The notes under the pieces were generated by a model that was given only the letters and a program-made list of their open reading frames with translations, did not search any database and was not told the DNA's origin. A stretch of 64,000 bases of DNA from Lachnospiraceae bacterium (GTDB lineage: Bacteria > Bacillota > Clostridia > Lachnospirales > Lachnospiraceae): the NCBI GenBank assembly GCA_028693165.1, contig JAQUVX010000001.1, positions 62,001-126,000 on the forward strand, written 5' to 3'. The number at the start of each line of letters is the position of its first letter. The first letter of the stretch is position 1. Made by a program: the position numbers and the translations under genes. Below, piece by piece: positions 25,674-34,885 of the stretch.

Positions 25674-28631
25674 TTATTTTTGCGATAATTCCCGCATTTT
25701 GCATACTACATAAGGGTTTATGGGGCGAATCTCCAATTCCGGACGTCCCATATAGTATCCCTGGAACAGATCCGCCTGCATACTCATCAGGATTTCCAGC
25801 TCCTCCAGCGTCTCAACCCCCTCGGCGATCACAAGGATTCCGCGCTTATGGCAGTAATCGATCAGGTTTCTTGCGAGTACCTGGCGGTTCTCATCCTCGT
25901 GAATCCTGCGGACGATCTCCATATCCAGCTTGACCAGATCCGGCATCACCGTGAGCAGCGCACCATCGTTGCTGTAGCCGGTGCCAAAATCATCGATCGC
26001 AATCAGTCCGCCCCATCTGTGGAGCGTTTCCACTTTTTGTTTCTGGCAATGTTCGTCCATCTGTTCTGTCTCCGTGATTTCCAGAACCAGGCGGCCAAGC
26101 AGTTCCGGATACTCCTTCTCGACCCGAAGAATGTCCTGCTGCGTCAGCATGGCGCTGGAAATGGAGTTGATAAACAGATGACTGTCCGCTTCAAGCTGTC
26201 CCTCACACTGCTTCAGCCAGCTTAAAGCCCCAAACCAGGTCAGTTCCTCAAACTGGGAAAGCTTTGCCTGACTCTTGGCGAGGTTTAACACCTCTGTGAT
26301 ATTCTTTAAATGCTGCAGCTGCGGGCGCATCAGCGCCTCATAGCCATAGATGCTTCCGTCCCGCGCCACGATCGGCTGAAGGGCGAATTTTACATTCTGC
26401 GTATCCAGAAGCCGGTTCAGTTCCTCCCGTCCGGAGATCAGGTAGGAATTGTCGTAGTAGGTCTGCTCGTCAAACTCCTGCACAATTCCCTTGACGCTGT
26501 GCTTTGCGATATACATGGCAAAATCCGCATAGCGCAGAAGCACCTCATACTCCTTTGCATGACGCGGATACCAGGCCACACCTGCGGATGCCCGCAGCGG
26601 AATGTGATATCCCGCCGCCACGTTCAATGTCACACCCTTCATGTCAAGCATAAACTGTCGGATCCGCTGCCACAGCCCGCTCTCATCATCCCCGTACACA
26701 AATGCCATAAATTCATCACCCGAATGGCGTCCCACGATCGCGCCGTCCGCTTCCAGTGACCGCAGTGAATCTGCAAACAGACGGATATAGCGGTCTCCGG
26801 TCTCATGTCCATAGGTGTCATTGACGTATTTTAAGTTGTCCAGATCCCACATGACAAAGGCTGCTGTCTCAATGGTTCCTCCGTGCAGAGTTCCTTCCAC
26901 CAGCTCGAAAAACGCCCTGCGGTTGTAAATATTGGTCAGCAGATCATAATTTCGTTCTTTTTCCAGACGGCGGCGGCGCCCCAGCTCCTGGGTCACATCT
27001 GACATGACTCCGGTGACATCTCCATTCGCCGCATTGACCAGTCGCAGACGCAGATACACGGTTTCATTCATCTTTGTGACACTGTAAATCTTGCTGTTCT
27101 CCTCCACTTCGACTTCCCGCAGAACCTGTAAAAGCCGCTCGAACTCCTCCCTTGCCACGTAGGTGTAAGATTCCTCGATCGGCGGCAGACCCACGATCCG
27201 AAACAGAGAACTGCTGCAGAATACCATCCCGGTATCTTTCTGAAACTCAAAAACACCGATCGGCATACCGGCCGCATCCAGAATACGGGTAATTCGGGTA
27301 GTCGATTCCGCCACGTTTGTACTCAATGTCTCGATCGCATCAACCAGTTCGTTGATCTCAGAGATATGAACCTGCTTGAGCTTGATCTTCTGGCCGATCT
27401 CCGCAGTTCTGAGTTCCTGAATCAGCTTTTGAATGGGGCGCGTGGTCAGTTCCCCCACCAGAACCGTCGCCAGTATGCTGAGCAGCAGACTGACTGCAAT
27501 CAGAACCACCAGACTGTTTCGCGTATTGTAAAAGAAGGACAACAGCGTACTCTGCCGCTGCAGCGACACCACCATCCACTCATCCTGCTCAAACGGTGTG
27601 TTGTAATTATAGATCTGCAGCGGTACCGCAGCCAGAATCCATGTATCGCCGTACCGGTCAGAAACGAGATTCGCAGATGCCTGATCCCGGTGATAGGACA
27701 GGGGATTCTCTTTTCCAAAGAACTGATCATAGACCGCTCCGCTGGTCACAATCGGAGTCAACTGTCCACTGTCCTTCTGGCTTCTCGCCAGAAGCTGTAC
27801 CGTATCCGTCCTTCCGCTCCACGTCTCAATCTCCATCAGCGCGCGGACATGCTCCGACAGCATCTCACCGCCGATAACACCGATTGTCGTTCCGTCTGAG
27901 AGCGTCAGCGGAACCGAATAAACGACCCCGTCCACATGCTCTTTCTCTGGCCGGATCAGCGGTCCAAGGTAGGCATAGTTTTCCGCGTCTTTTGGCATGA
28001 TTTCTTCGGAAGCAACGCTGTCATAGGGTTTGTAAAAGAACTCGGAAGCACCGTCTGCCGGATCCAGCTGCGCCCCAAGCGTCCAAAAGCTTTCCAGCGG
28101 AATCCCATATTCTCTGGAAACCGCCGGAATCCCCTGACGCAGAAGCAGATCCGAATTATCCATCGCATAACTGCTTGTATCCATATCCCGGATATAGACA
28201 GAAGCCTTTTCTCCCTGACTTCCCCCCACAGAGGCAGGACCATCCAGCACCAGAAAAACACCATTCCCATAACTGCGGTGAAGCAGATCAATGACCTGCG
28301 GAATGCATTTCACCAGAATCTGCTGATTCAGCTCTGGATCCGACTTCATGTCCTTGGCTGTCTTTTCTTTTTCCTCCAGCGTGTCTTCGATCATCTCCCG
28401 CACGGCTTCCGAACTGCGAATATCCGTCATCCAGTGCTGTACCAGATCCCGCTCCAGATTCAGTTTTCCATTCTCCGTCCGTTCCTGGAAAATCGTAATC
28501 GCATTGGAACGCATGCTTTCCGAGATTCCCCCAAACAGGACGAGAACCAGAAGCAGTACCGTCTGAATCAGTAGAATCGCTGTGAAGGAATACCATAGTC
28601 TGTTCTTCATTGACATCGATTTGTTTTTCAT
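25674..28631 (-). CDS. dCache-HAMP-PAS-GGDEF-EAL cyclic-di-GMP turnover protein
   Basis: A 985-residue membrane sensor for c-di-GMP metabolism. Domain order, counted from the ATG at 28631: TM about 12-35; extracellular dCache-like domain about 40-370; TM about 373-395; HAMP about 396-445; PAS-like segment about 447-545; GGDEF domain about 560-715; EAL domain about 730-975. The GGDEF motif reads SGDEF (637-641), with DNLKYVNDTYGHETGD intact and no RxxD inhibitory site in the usual place. The EAL domain looks catalytically complete: YEALMRP, FINSISS, EITETE, DDFGTGYS, KLDMEIV and EGVETLEE. The start was placed at an ATG just beyond the stop of the upstream binding-protein gene; the frame is open 28 codons further. 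The two genes are almost contiguous, so the lipoprotein may deliver a ligand to the Cache domain. Confidence 0.92.
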   Translation of the reverse strand: MKNKSMSMKNRLWYSFTAILLIQTVLLLVLVLFGGISESMRSNAITIFQERTENGKLNLERDLVQHWMTDIRSSEAVREMIEDTLEEKEKTAKDMKSDPELNQQILVKCIPQVIDLLHRSYGNGVFLVLDGPASVGGSQGEKASVYIRDMDTSSYAMDNSDLLLRQGIPAVSREYGIPLESFWTLGAQLDPADGASEFFYKPYDSVASEEIMPKDAENYAYLGPLIRPEKEHVDGVVYSVPLTLSDGTTIGVIGGEMLSEHVRALMEIETWSGRTDTVQLLARSQKDSGQLTPIVTSGAVYDQFFGKENPLSYHRDQASANLVSDRYGDTWILAAVPLQIYNYNTPFEQDEWMVVSLQRQSTLLSFFYNTRNSLVVLIAVSLLLSILATVLVGELTTRPIQKLIQELRTAEIGQKIKLKQVHISEINELVDAIETLSTNVAESTTRITRILDAAGMPIGVFEFQKDTGMVFCSSSLFRIVGLPPIEESYTYVAREEFERLLQVLREVEVEENSKIYSVTKMNETVYLRLRLVNAANGDVTGVMSDVTQELGRRRRLEKERNYDLLTNIYNRRAFFELVEGTLHGGTIETAAFVMWDLDNLKYVNDTYGHETGDRYIRLFADSLRSLEADGAIVGRHSGDEFMAFVYGDDESGLWQRIRQFMLDMKGVTLNVAAGYHIPLRASAGVAWYPRHAKEYEVLLRYADFAMYIAKHSVKGIVQEFDEQTYYDNSYLISGREELNRLLDTQNVKFALQPIVARDGSIYGYEALMRPQLQHLKNITEVLNLAKSQAKLSQFEELTWFGALSWLKQCEGQLEADSHLFINSISSAMLTQQDILRVEKEYPELLGRLVLEITETEQMDEHCQKQKVETLHRWGGLIAIDDFGTGYSNDGALLTVMPDLVKLDMEIVRRIHEDENRQVLARNLIDYCHKRGILVIAEGVETLEELEILMSMQADLFQGYYMGRPELEIRPINPYVVCKMRELSQK

Positions 28632-28638
28632 ACAAAGT

Positions 28639-30063
28639 TTATTCCACACTCTCCAATTTTTGACGGGTAGCATCATACCATTCTTTAAAATGTTCTTCCG
28701 TGTCGTACTGACCAACGGCTTCTTCCAGACTCATCCCGCCTTCCATCAGCTTCTCGATCTGTTCACGGTCTGCTTTTGCCTGATCTGCCATAGTGGTATC
28801 TAAAATCGTACGCGCTGCGCTGCTCTTTGAAAATGGTTTCATGGTATACATCCGGGAGTGCGTCACTTCCGCCATTCCTATGTCCAGCGTGTCCTTCAGA
28901 ACCGCCGAAACCTCCAGCTTTTCATCTGCTATGACCTGCTCTAAAAACTCTTTTGAATTGGCTTGCTTCTGCACCGGAAGATAACCGGAATCAATCGAAA
29001 ATTCGATATTGGTCTTCGCCTGCGTAAACCATTTTAAGAAGGTTACCGCTGCCTGTTCCACCGCTTCTTCCGACTTAAGCAAAACCATCCCGGCTCCCTG
29101 CTGGATCGCAACTGCATCCGTCCCTTCAAAATTCGGTACCGGTAGGATCACACAACTGATCTCATGGACGGTTCCGTCCTCGTAGGTAACGGTCGTCGGC
29201 GTATACGGCGCTCCGCTGGTAGAACCGACATAGGCAAGCAGATGCCCGGTTTTTAAATCATCACTCCGGAATTTGCCGCCCGATACATAATATCCGTGAA
29301 TATACGGAACATAATAGTAATCCCACAGCCTGCGCATCGTCTCCTCATCAAAATCGAGCACCGGTTTACCGTCCTCGACCCGGTAGATCTCATGTCCAAG
29401 CTGGGCACTTCCAACCAGCACATAATTGGCAAATGCATCGCGACCAAAGAATGCCTTTCCGCCCGCCCAGTTGTAATACGCTTCTGCCACCCTGGCAACT
29501 CCTTCCCAGGTACTTAAATCTTCCGTAGTAACTCCGGTTTCTGCAGCAAACGGTTCCCAATCCGTCCGATTCAGTGTCAGAACCTCGGTCGATTTGGCAA
29601 TGGGAAAAATCTTCAGCGTATCTTCGGATTCAAACTGCCCCTCCTCGATGTATCCGCTCACATAGGCTGCCATTTCCTCCTCGGTCATGTAGGGTTTCAT
29701 GTCTGCCAGCATACCCGCTTCATTCATTGCATAGGCATCATTCGCATAGGCCGAATAGAGATTCGGAAGCGGATCAGAACCCACTTTTTTATCCATGCTG
29801 TCCTGCATTCCCTGCACCAGCTCGTCAATCGTGCCTTTGCTGATCGCCTCCACAATGATATTCTGCTCCCGGCCGACCGAATCGTTGAACTCACTTACCA
29901 GACTGTTAAACCGTTCCTGCTGGGCACCATTGTAATAGTTCCATACGGTCACCACCACAGGTGTTTTGGTTGTTTTTTTCACCGCGCCGGATCCGCAGGC
30001 TATGAGGGCTGTCAGTGCTGCCAGACTCGTTCCGATGATAAGTATTCTCTTGCAGATTCCCAT
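28639..30063 (-). CDS. Extracellular solute-binding lipoprotein (family 1 type) paired with a GGDEF-EAL sensor
   Basis: A 474-residue lipoprotein. The start at 30063 has AGGAGG six bases upstream and yields a signal peptide with lipobox Cys23 (ALIAC). Sequence such as TPVVVTVWNYYNGAQQERFN (about 33-52), LVSEFNDSVG, YMTEEEMAAYV and TFLKWFTQ is typical of the SBP_bac_1 sugar-binding cluster. No ABC permease or ATPase genes lie nearby; the next gene, starting eight bases after its stop, is the dCache-GGDEF-EAL protein. This points to a sensory rather than a transport role. The ligand is unknown, perhaps a sugar. Confidence 0.88.
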   Translation of the reverse strand: MGICKRILIIGTSLAALTALIACGSGAVKKTTKTPVVVTVWNYYNGAQQERFNSLVSEFNDSVGREQNIIVEAISKGTIDELVQGMQDSMDKKVGSDPLPNLYSAYANDAYAMNEAGMLADMKPYMTEEEMAAYVSGYIEEGQFESEDTLKIFPIAKSTEVLTLNRTDWEPFAAETGVTTEDLSTWEGVARVAEAYYNWAGGKAFFGRDAFANYVLVGSAQLGHEIYRVEDGKPVLDFDEETMRRLWDYYYVPYIHGYYVSGGKFRSDDLKTGHLLAYVGSTSGAPYTPTTVTYEDGTVHEISCVILPVPNFEGTDAVAIQQGAGMVLLKSEEAVEQAAVTFLKWFTQAKTNIEFSIDSGYLPVQKQANSKEFLEQVIADEKLEVSAVLKDTLDIGMAEVTHSRMYTMKPFSKSSAARTILDTTMADQAKADREQIEKLMEGGMSLEEAVGQYDTEEHFKEWYDATRQKLESVE

Positions 30064-30200
30064 GTCTTTTCCTCCTAAAGCTGCACGTATCCCCAATTTG
30101 TTTTATCATAGCATATTTCTCAAGAAAATTCTTTATATTTTTGTTTTTTTACTGTATATTTTACATAAAGGATTTTTTTGAAAGAAAGGATAACACAATT

Positions 30201-30659
30201 ATGGAAATCGAACGCAAATATCGCATTGTAACTCCACCGAAACATTATCAGGACTACCCTTATCACGAACTGGAGCAGGCATATCTCTGCACCGAACCGG
30301 TCGTTCGGGTTCGCAGAGAGGACAACACCTTCTATCTGACTTATAAGTCAAAGGGTCTTCTCGCGCGGGAAGAATACAATCTTCCCCTCACCCAGGAAGC
30401 GTATGAACATCTGCTCTCAAAAGCAGATGGCCTGATTTTGAAGAAACGCCGCTACTTGATCCCGATCTCCGATTCAGAGCTTACGATTGAGCTTGATCTC
30501 TTTTCCGGAGATTATGAGGGACTGATGCTGGCGGAGGTGGAATTCGCCTCCGTGGACGATGCCAATCGCTTCACCCCGCCCTCCTGGTTTGGACCGGATG
30601 TCACCCTGTCCGGAGAATACCAGAACAGTCGGCTGAGTCAGAAAAAAATACCATTTTAA
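30201..30659 (+). CDS. CYTH domain protein (triphosphate tunnel metalloenzyme)
   Basis: A 152-residue single-domain protein beginning with the CYTH signature ExExK (MEIERKYRI). Further acidic and basic strands typical of the tunnel are VVRVRREDNTFYLTYKSKG, LKKRRYLIP, TIELDLFSGDYEGLMLAEVE. Bacterial relatives hydrolyse inorganic tripolyphosphate or other triphosphates; adenylate cyclase activity is known only in some. The start was taken at this ATG, since the frame upstream encodes no family sequence. Divergent from the binding-protein gene and followed by a strong terminator. Confidence 0.9.
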   Translation: MEIERKYRIVTPPKHYQDYPYHELEQAYLCTEPVVRVRREDNTFYLTYKSKGLLAREEYNLPLTQEAYEHLLSKADGLILKKRRYLIPISDSELTIELDLFSGDYEGLMLAEVEFASVDDANRFTPPSWFGPDVTLSGEYQNSRLSQKKIPF

Positions 30660-30687
30660 CCAACTTGCTGCCGGTTAAAAAAAGCTG

Positions 30688-30735
30688 CCGGATGATAAAG
30701 CATTTTTATGTTTTATCATCCGACATTCTTTTTCT
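30688..30735. terminator. Bidirectional terminator after the CYTH gene and the mgl operon
   Basis: CGGATGATAAA pairs with TTTATCATCCG around an 11-base loop. T-rich sequence follows on the plus strand, and seven T follow on the minus strand after GCAGC. Confidence 0.85.
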
Positions 30736-30743
30736 TATGTATG

Positions 30744-30956
30744 TTATCGATTTAAAAGCCCAAGCACAAGAACCAGGACCAGCAATGCCAGCAGACAGCC
30801 AATCACAACATCCATCTGCTTTAGATTCAGTGGAATATGATCGTACATCCGCTCCTTTGGCGGAAGACTGGCACGATATTCCTTCAGCCGCTGATTTTCT
30901 TCCCGCAGCCGCTGATTCTCAAGCTCCAGTTCACTTTTTTCCTGTTCTTCTGCCAT
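30744..30956 (-). CDS. Small coiled-coil membrane protein at the end of the mgl operon (70 aa)
   Basis: With the start at 30956 (AGAAGG just upstream), the protein has a charged heptad-like N-terminal coiled coil (KSELELENQRLREENQRLKE, about 7-26) and a single C-terminal TM helix (about 48-68). It lies 34 bases behind mglC, before the operon terminator. No family is recognised. A tail-anchored cytoplasmic coiled coil next to a sugar permease might be a regulatory or scaffolding partner, but this is only suggested by position. Confidence 0.6.
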   Translation of the reverse strand: MAEEQEKSELELENQRLREENQRLKEYRASLPPKERMYDHIPLNLKQMDVVIGCLLALLVLVLVLGLLNR

Positions 30957-30990
30957 CTTGCCTTCTCTGCCGCCTTTCTGAACGTCTGTC

Positions 30991-31977
30991 TTACTTCTTT
31001 GCAATGTACTTACGGATATCCAGTGCAATTGCAACGATGATTACAATACCCTGTACGATGTACTGGTAGTTTGTCTGAATACCGAGGAACTGCATGGAAG
31101 ATTTCAGCAACTCGAATACCAGAACACCGATGACAACGCCGGAGATTCGTCCGATACCACCATTTACGGATACACCGCCGATGGTACATGCTGCGATGGC
31201 CTCCAGCTCATAGCCGTTACCCATGTTTACGCTGGCACCGCCGGCCTTTGCGCCAAGCAGGAAGCCTGCGACTGCATACAGTGCAGCTGCGGTAACGTAG
31301 ATGATGATTTTGGTTTTCTTTACATTAACGCCAGATACCTCTGCTGCGGATTCATTGCCGCCGATTGCGTACATGTATTTGCCATGACGGGTGTAGTTGT
31401 AGATGAACCACATGATCAGGCCAAGTACGAATGCGATGATGAACATATACGGAAGCTGACCAAACAGTTTCCCGGTTGCGATCGAGGTATAAGCTTTCCG
31501 ATAGCCGCCCAGAGGCGTTGCGTTGGTGTATACCAGGCAAATACCGTATACGATAAGCTGCATGCCCAGGGTGCCGATGAAGGCCGGTACATTTAAGCAG
31601 GATACCACGATACCATTGATCAGTCCGAAGATCATGCAGACCAGGACACAGAACAGAAGCACACCCAGAACCGGCATATCGCCCAGGTTCGGGAAGAATT
31701 TGCCGCTGTAATCAGCAGTCTGCAAAAGGGTACCTGCGATACAGGAGGCAAGACCCACCTGACGTCCTGCCGACAGGTCGGTACCTTTGGTGATCAGACA
31801 GCCGCTGACACCGAATGCAATGATAACACGAGCCGCCGTGTTAACGGAAATGTTGGATAAGTTGTTGAAGGAAAAGAAATTATCCTTCGTAATACCTGTA
31901 ATCAATACCAGAATCATCAATACGATGATAATGCCGTTGTCCAGCAAAATTTTCTTAATATCTGTTTTTTTCGTCAT
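30991..31977 (-). CDS. mglC: Galactose/methyl-galactoside ABC transporter permease
   Basis: The 328-residue permease of the Mgl sugar importer, a BPD_transp_2 family protein with eight to ten helices. Typical stretches are NTAARVIIAFGVSGCLITKG, TDLSAGRQVGLASCIAG, VVSCLNVPAFIGTLGMQLI, IGGNESAAEVSGVNVKKTKI (cytoplasmic coupling region) and LEAIAACTIGGVSVNGGIGR. The start at 31977 follows GAAGGAGGAG. It lies downstream of mglA. Confidence 0.94.
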   Translation of the reverse strand: MTKKTDIKKILLDNGIIIVLMILVLITGITKDNFFSFNNLSNISVNTAARVIIAFGVSGCLITKGTDLSAGRQVGLASCIAGTLLQTADYSGKFFPNLGDMPVLGVLLFCVLVCMIFGLINGIVVSCLNVPAFIGTLGMQLIVYGICLVYTNATPLGGYRKAYTSIATGKLFGQLPYMFIIAFVLGLIMWFIYNYTRHGKYMYAIGGNESAAEVSGVNVKKTKIIIYVTAAALYAVAGFLLGAKAGGASVNMGNGYELEAIAACTIGGVSVNGGIGRISGVVIGVLVFELLKSSMQFLGIQTNYQYIVQGIVIIVAIALDIRKYIAKK

Positions 31978-31995
31978 CTTCGTCTCCTCCTTCAA

Positions 31996-33504
31996 TTAAA
32001 ACTGGGTAGCCAGGCTCATAATATTTTCCTGGGTAGCTTCTTCGCCAGATACCTCACCGGTCAGTTTTCCGGCACACATAACAAGAATCCGGTGCGACAT
32101 GCCAATCAGCTCCGGCATCTCGGAAGAGATCATAATGATCGACTTGCCCTGTTTGGTAAGATTGATCATAATCTGATAGATCTCATATTTGGCACCGACA
32201 TCAATTCCTCTGGTCGGCTCGTCCATGATCAGTACATCCGGATTGTTCGCCAGCCATCTTGCGATGATAACCTTCTGCTGGTTACCTCCGGAAAGAGACT
32301 GGATCTGTGTCTTGCTGCTTGGTGTCTTGATGCTCAGTTTTGCTACGTTTTCTTTTACCAGCTCTTCAATCTTTCCGGTATCCAGTGCCGGACCAATTTT
32401 CAGATAATTGTTCAGAGACGAGATTGCAACATTGTCCGCAATGGACAGGCATCCCAGGATACCGGTTCCACGTCTGTCCTCTGTGATCATTCCGATACCA
32501 TCCTTGATGGCATCCCGCGGCTGAACGACATGTATCGGTTTGCCGTGAATCAGAACCTCTCCGCTGCGCACATGACGCATTCCGAAGATCGCCTCCATCA
32601 GCTCGGTTCGCTGCGCTCCCACCAGACCGCCGAAGCCGAGGATCTCGCCCTTCTTCAGCGTAAAACTCACATGCTGGAAGGAACGGTCATGGATGCTGCA
32701 CAGATCCTTCACTTCCAAAATCACCTCGTCCGTGAAGGTCTGCTCCTTCGGAGGATATACGTTGGTCAGCTCACGTCCAACCATCTGGTGGACAATCTCA
32801 TCATCACTGATGTCCTTGACCTCCCAGGTTCCTACATAGGTACCATCTCGCATGATGGTAATATCATCGGCGATTTCCCGGATCTCTGCCATCTTGTGAG
32901 AAATGTAAATCATGGAAACGCCTCTGGATCTAAGATCCCGCACGATACGGAACAGCGCCTCAACCTCGTTGTCGGTCAGGGACGATGTCGGCTCGTCGAG
33001 AATCACTACTTTCGCATTCATGGATACTGCCTTTGCAATCTCTACAGACTGCATCTGTGCGATGGAAAGTGTCCCCAGCTTTGCTTTCGGGTCATAGGGC
33101 ATCTTTACATTGTCCAGCCACTTGGCAGCTTCCTCATTCATCAACTTATGGTTGACAATTTTCAGTGGTCCGAAACCGGTAAGCGGGTAACGGCCCAGAT
33201 ACATATTCTCTGCAATCGTCCTCTCAGGGATCGGCTGCAGCTCCTGGTGTACCATCGCCAGTCCTTTATGTAATGCATCATTCGGGTTGAGGATCGTCAT
33301 TTTCTCCCCATCCAGATAGATCTCGCCTTCATCCATCTTATAAATACCAAACAGGCACTTCATCAATGTGGATTTCCCTGCACCATTCTCCCCCATCAGA
33401 GCGTGCACGGTACCTGGGCGGACGTTCAAGTTGATTCCATCCAGTGCTTTGACACCAGGGAAACTTTTGGAGACCCCTCTCATTTCCAACCTGTACTCTG
33501 CCAT
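31996..33504 (-). CDS. mglA: Galactose/methyl-galactoside ABC transporter ATP-binding protein
   Basis: A 502-residue double ATPase. The first half has MGENGAGKSTLMKCLFG, the signature LSIAQMQSVEIAKAVS and VVILDEPTSSLTD; the second half has a degenerate Walker A (GFGGLVGAQRTELMEAIFG), LSGGNQQKVIIARWL and VLIMDEPTRGIDVGAKYEIY. This asymmetry is normal for Mgl/Rbs ATPases. The ATG at 33504 is preceded by AAGGAGA; the longer frame has no ribosome site. A perfect hairpin in the mglB-mglA gap probably lowers mglA and mglC relative to mglB. Confidence 0.95.
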   Translation of the reverse strand: MAEYRLEMRGVSKSFPGVKALDGINLNVRPGTVHALMGENGAGKSTLMKCLFGIYKMDEGEIYLDGEKMTILNPNDALHKGLAMVHQELQPIPERTIAENMYLGRYPLTGFGPLKIVNHKLMNEEAAKWLDNVKMPYDPKAKLGTLSIAQMQSVEIAKAVSMNAKVVILDEPTSSLTDNEVEALFRIVRDLRSRGVSMIYISHKMAEIREIADDITIMRDGTYVGTWEVKDISDDEIVHQMVGRELTNVYPPKEQTFTDEVILEVKDLCSIHDRSFQHVSFTLKKGEILGFGGLVGAQRTELMEAIFGMRHVRSGEVLIHGKPIHVVQPRDAIKDGIGMITEDRRGTGILGCLSIADNVAISSLNNYLKIGPALDTGKIEELVKENVAKLSIKTPSSKTQIQSLSGGNQQKVIIARWLANNPDVLIMDEPTRGIDVGAKYEIYQIMINLTKQGKSIIMISSEMPELIGMSHRILVMCAGKLTGEVSGEEATQENIMSLATQF

Positions 33505-33553
33505 CCCATTTCTCTCCTTTCTATCATTCCAAAACCAAATCCTCTTCTTGAAA

Positions 33554-33581
33554 ATCGGGTGTGTCACATGACACACCCGAT
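33554..33581 (-). other. Perfect intercistronic hairpin between mglB and mglA
   Basis: ATCGGGTGTGTC pairs perfectly with GACACACCCGAT around a four-base ACAT/ATGT loop, then TTTT on the minus strand. In sugar importer operons such elements protect or terminate the binding-protein message, giving more binding protein than transporter. Confidence 0.75.
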
Positions 33582-33611
33582 TGTGGTGCTAACACTGATG
33601 TCAATCAGTAT

Positions 33612-34742
33612 TTATTTTACTTTTGCAAGAATGTCTGCTGCGTTGTCGCTGGTAACCTTTACGTAGTCAACCATGTTTACCGGATCAACGGTCTCGCCGC
33701 TTAAGAACTTAACAGCGATGTCAGCAGCGGTATCAGCCTGGCTGAAGTGATCATTAAATACGGTACCGGTCATCTTGCCGTCTACTACGTTCTGAACTGC
33801 CTCGGTCAGAGCATCAACGCCTACCAGATAGATGTCTTCATTTACTTTTCTCTCTGCTGCTTCGATGGCCTGCAGAGCACCAAGTGCCATTGCATCGTTG
33901 TTACAGAAAACAACCTCAACCTTGTCGCCGAACTGTGTCAGAGCATCCTGTACGATCTGCTGGCCTTTCGCCTGATCCCAGTCACCTCTCTGCATTAACA
34001 GCTCTTCTACTTCGATTCCTGCATCGGTCAGAGCCTTAACAGAGAACTCGGTTCTGTACTGAGCGTCTACGTTCTCCGGATCGCCCTGTACCATGATGTA
34101 GCTTACTTTGCCGTCGCCGTTGATATCGCCCTTGTTAGCGGTCTCAGCGATCTCTTCGCCCTGGAAGGTACCGGACTGTCTTGCGTCTGCACCAACGTAG
34201 GTTGCGTTGATCTTCTCAGAAGCCCATCTCTCTTCCTCAGCTACATCCGGCTCACGGTTGATGTAAACAACCGGGATGTTGGCATCTTTACACATATCGG
34301 TAACCTGCGGAGCGGAAGAAGCCTGTACCAGGTTCAGGATCATAACGTCAACGCCGGAAGCGATGAAGTTCTGGATCTGGTTGGTCTGCTCTGCCTGATC
34401 GCCCTTACCATCCTGGATGGTGATGTTCTCTTTCTTGAAGCCGAGATCCTCAGTTAAATATCTCTCCAGCTCGGTACGATACAGAGTCATGAAGTTATCA
34501 TCAAACTTGTAAATGCTGATGCCGACTTTCTTGTCAGACATATCAGCGGTTCCGGTAGCTTCTGCTGCTGCGGCTGCGGTGGTCTCTGCTTCTTTTGCTG
34601 CCTCGGTAGCGGCTGCGGTGGTTGCTGCCTCAGTTGCCGGTGCTGCGGTGGTTGCTGCCGTCTGGCTGCCTCCACATGCTGTCATGGATAATACCATGCA
34701 GGATGCCAATGCCATAGCGGTTGCTTTTCTTGTTAATCTCAT
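33612..34742 (-). CDS. mglB: Galactose/glucose-binding lipoprotein
   Basis: A 376-residue lipoprotein with lipobox Cys23 (SMTAC), an Ala/Thr/Glu-rich linker (about 26-68) and a periplasmic-binding type I fold close to E. coli MglB. It includes the calcium-loop sequence DINGDGKVSYIMVQGDPE, the sugar-contact regions VVYINREP, FCNNDAMALGALQA and LVGVDALTEAVQNV, and the late GTVFNDHFSQA. It is the first gene of mglBAC, with its own promoter and a strong inverted repeat at the transcript start. The binding of galactose or glucose is inferred from MglB similarity. Confidence 0.93.
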   Translation of the reverse strand: MRLTRKATAMALASCMVLSMTACGGSQTAATTAAPATEAATTAAATEAAKEAETTAAAAAEATGTADMSDKKVGISIYKFDDNFMTLYRTELERYLTEDLGFKKENITIQDGKGDQAEQTNQIQNFIASGVDVMILNLVQASSAPQVTDMCKDANIPVVYINREPDVAEEERWASEKINATYVGADARQSGTFQGEEIAETANKGDINGDGKVSYIMVQGDPENVDAQYRTEFSVKALTDAGIEVEELLMQRGDWDQAKGQQIVQDALTQFGDKVEVVFCNNDAMALGALQAIEAAERKVNEDIYLVGVDALTEAVQNVVDGKMTGTVFNDHFSQADTAADIAVKFLSGETVDPVNMVDYVKVTSDNAADILAKVK

Positions 34743-34773
34743 GTCGTAAATCCTCCCTTATTATGAGCTTATT

Positions 34774-34840
34774 TTGTCGATTCTTGGTTACTTTGTCTCA
34801 TCGACAAACCTATTATAGCGCTCTTTTATGCATTTTTCCA
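34774..34840 (-). promoter_or_regulatory. mglB promoter and inverted repeat at the transcript start
   Basis: Minus strand TGGAAA, 17 bases, TATAAT (34812-34840). Directly downstream, TTGTCGAT and ATCGACAA (34774-34781 and 34800-34807) form a perfect eight-base inverted repeat that overlaps the likely transcript start. It could be a repressor operator or a leader hairpin. The upstream response regulator is a candidate controller, but its site was not identified. Confidence 0.65.
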
Positions 34841-34885
34841 TAAGATTTTATTCAAAAAGTTATGGAATTTTTTCGACATTGTAAC

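Noticed and set aside
26735-26765. GGDEF domain judged inactive because the motif reads SGDEF
   Set aside because: Ser at the first position is found in some working cyclases and the other substrate residues are present, so inactivity cannot be concluded.
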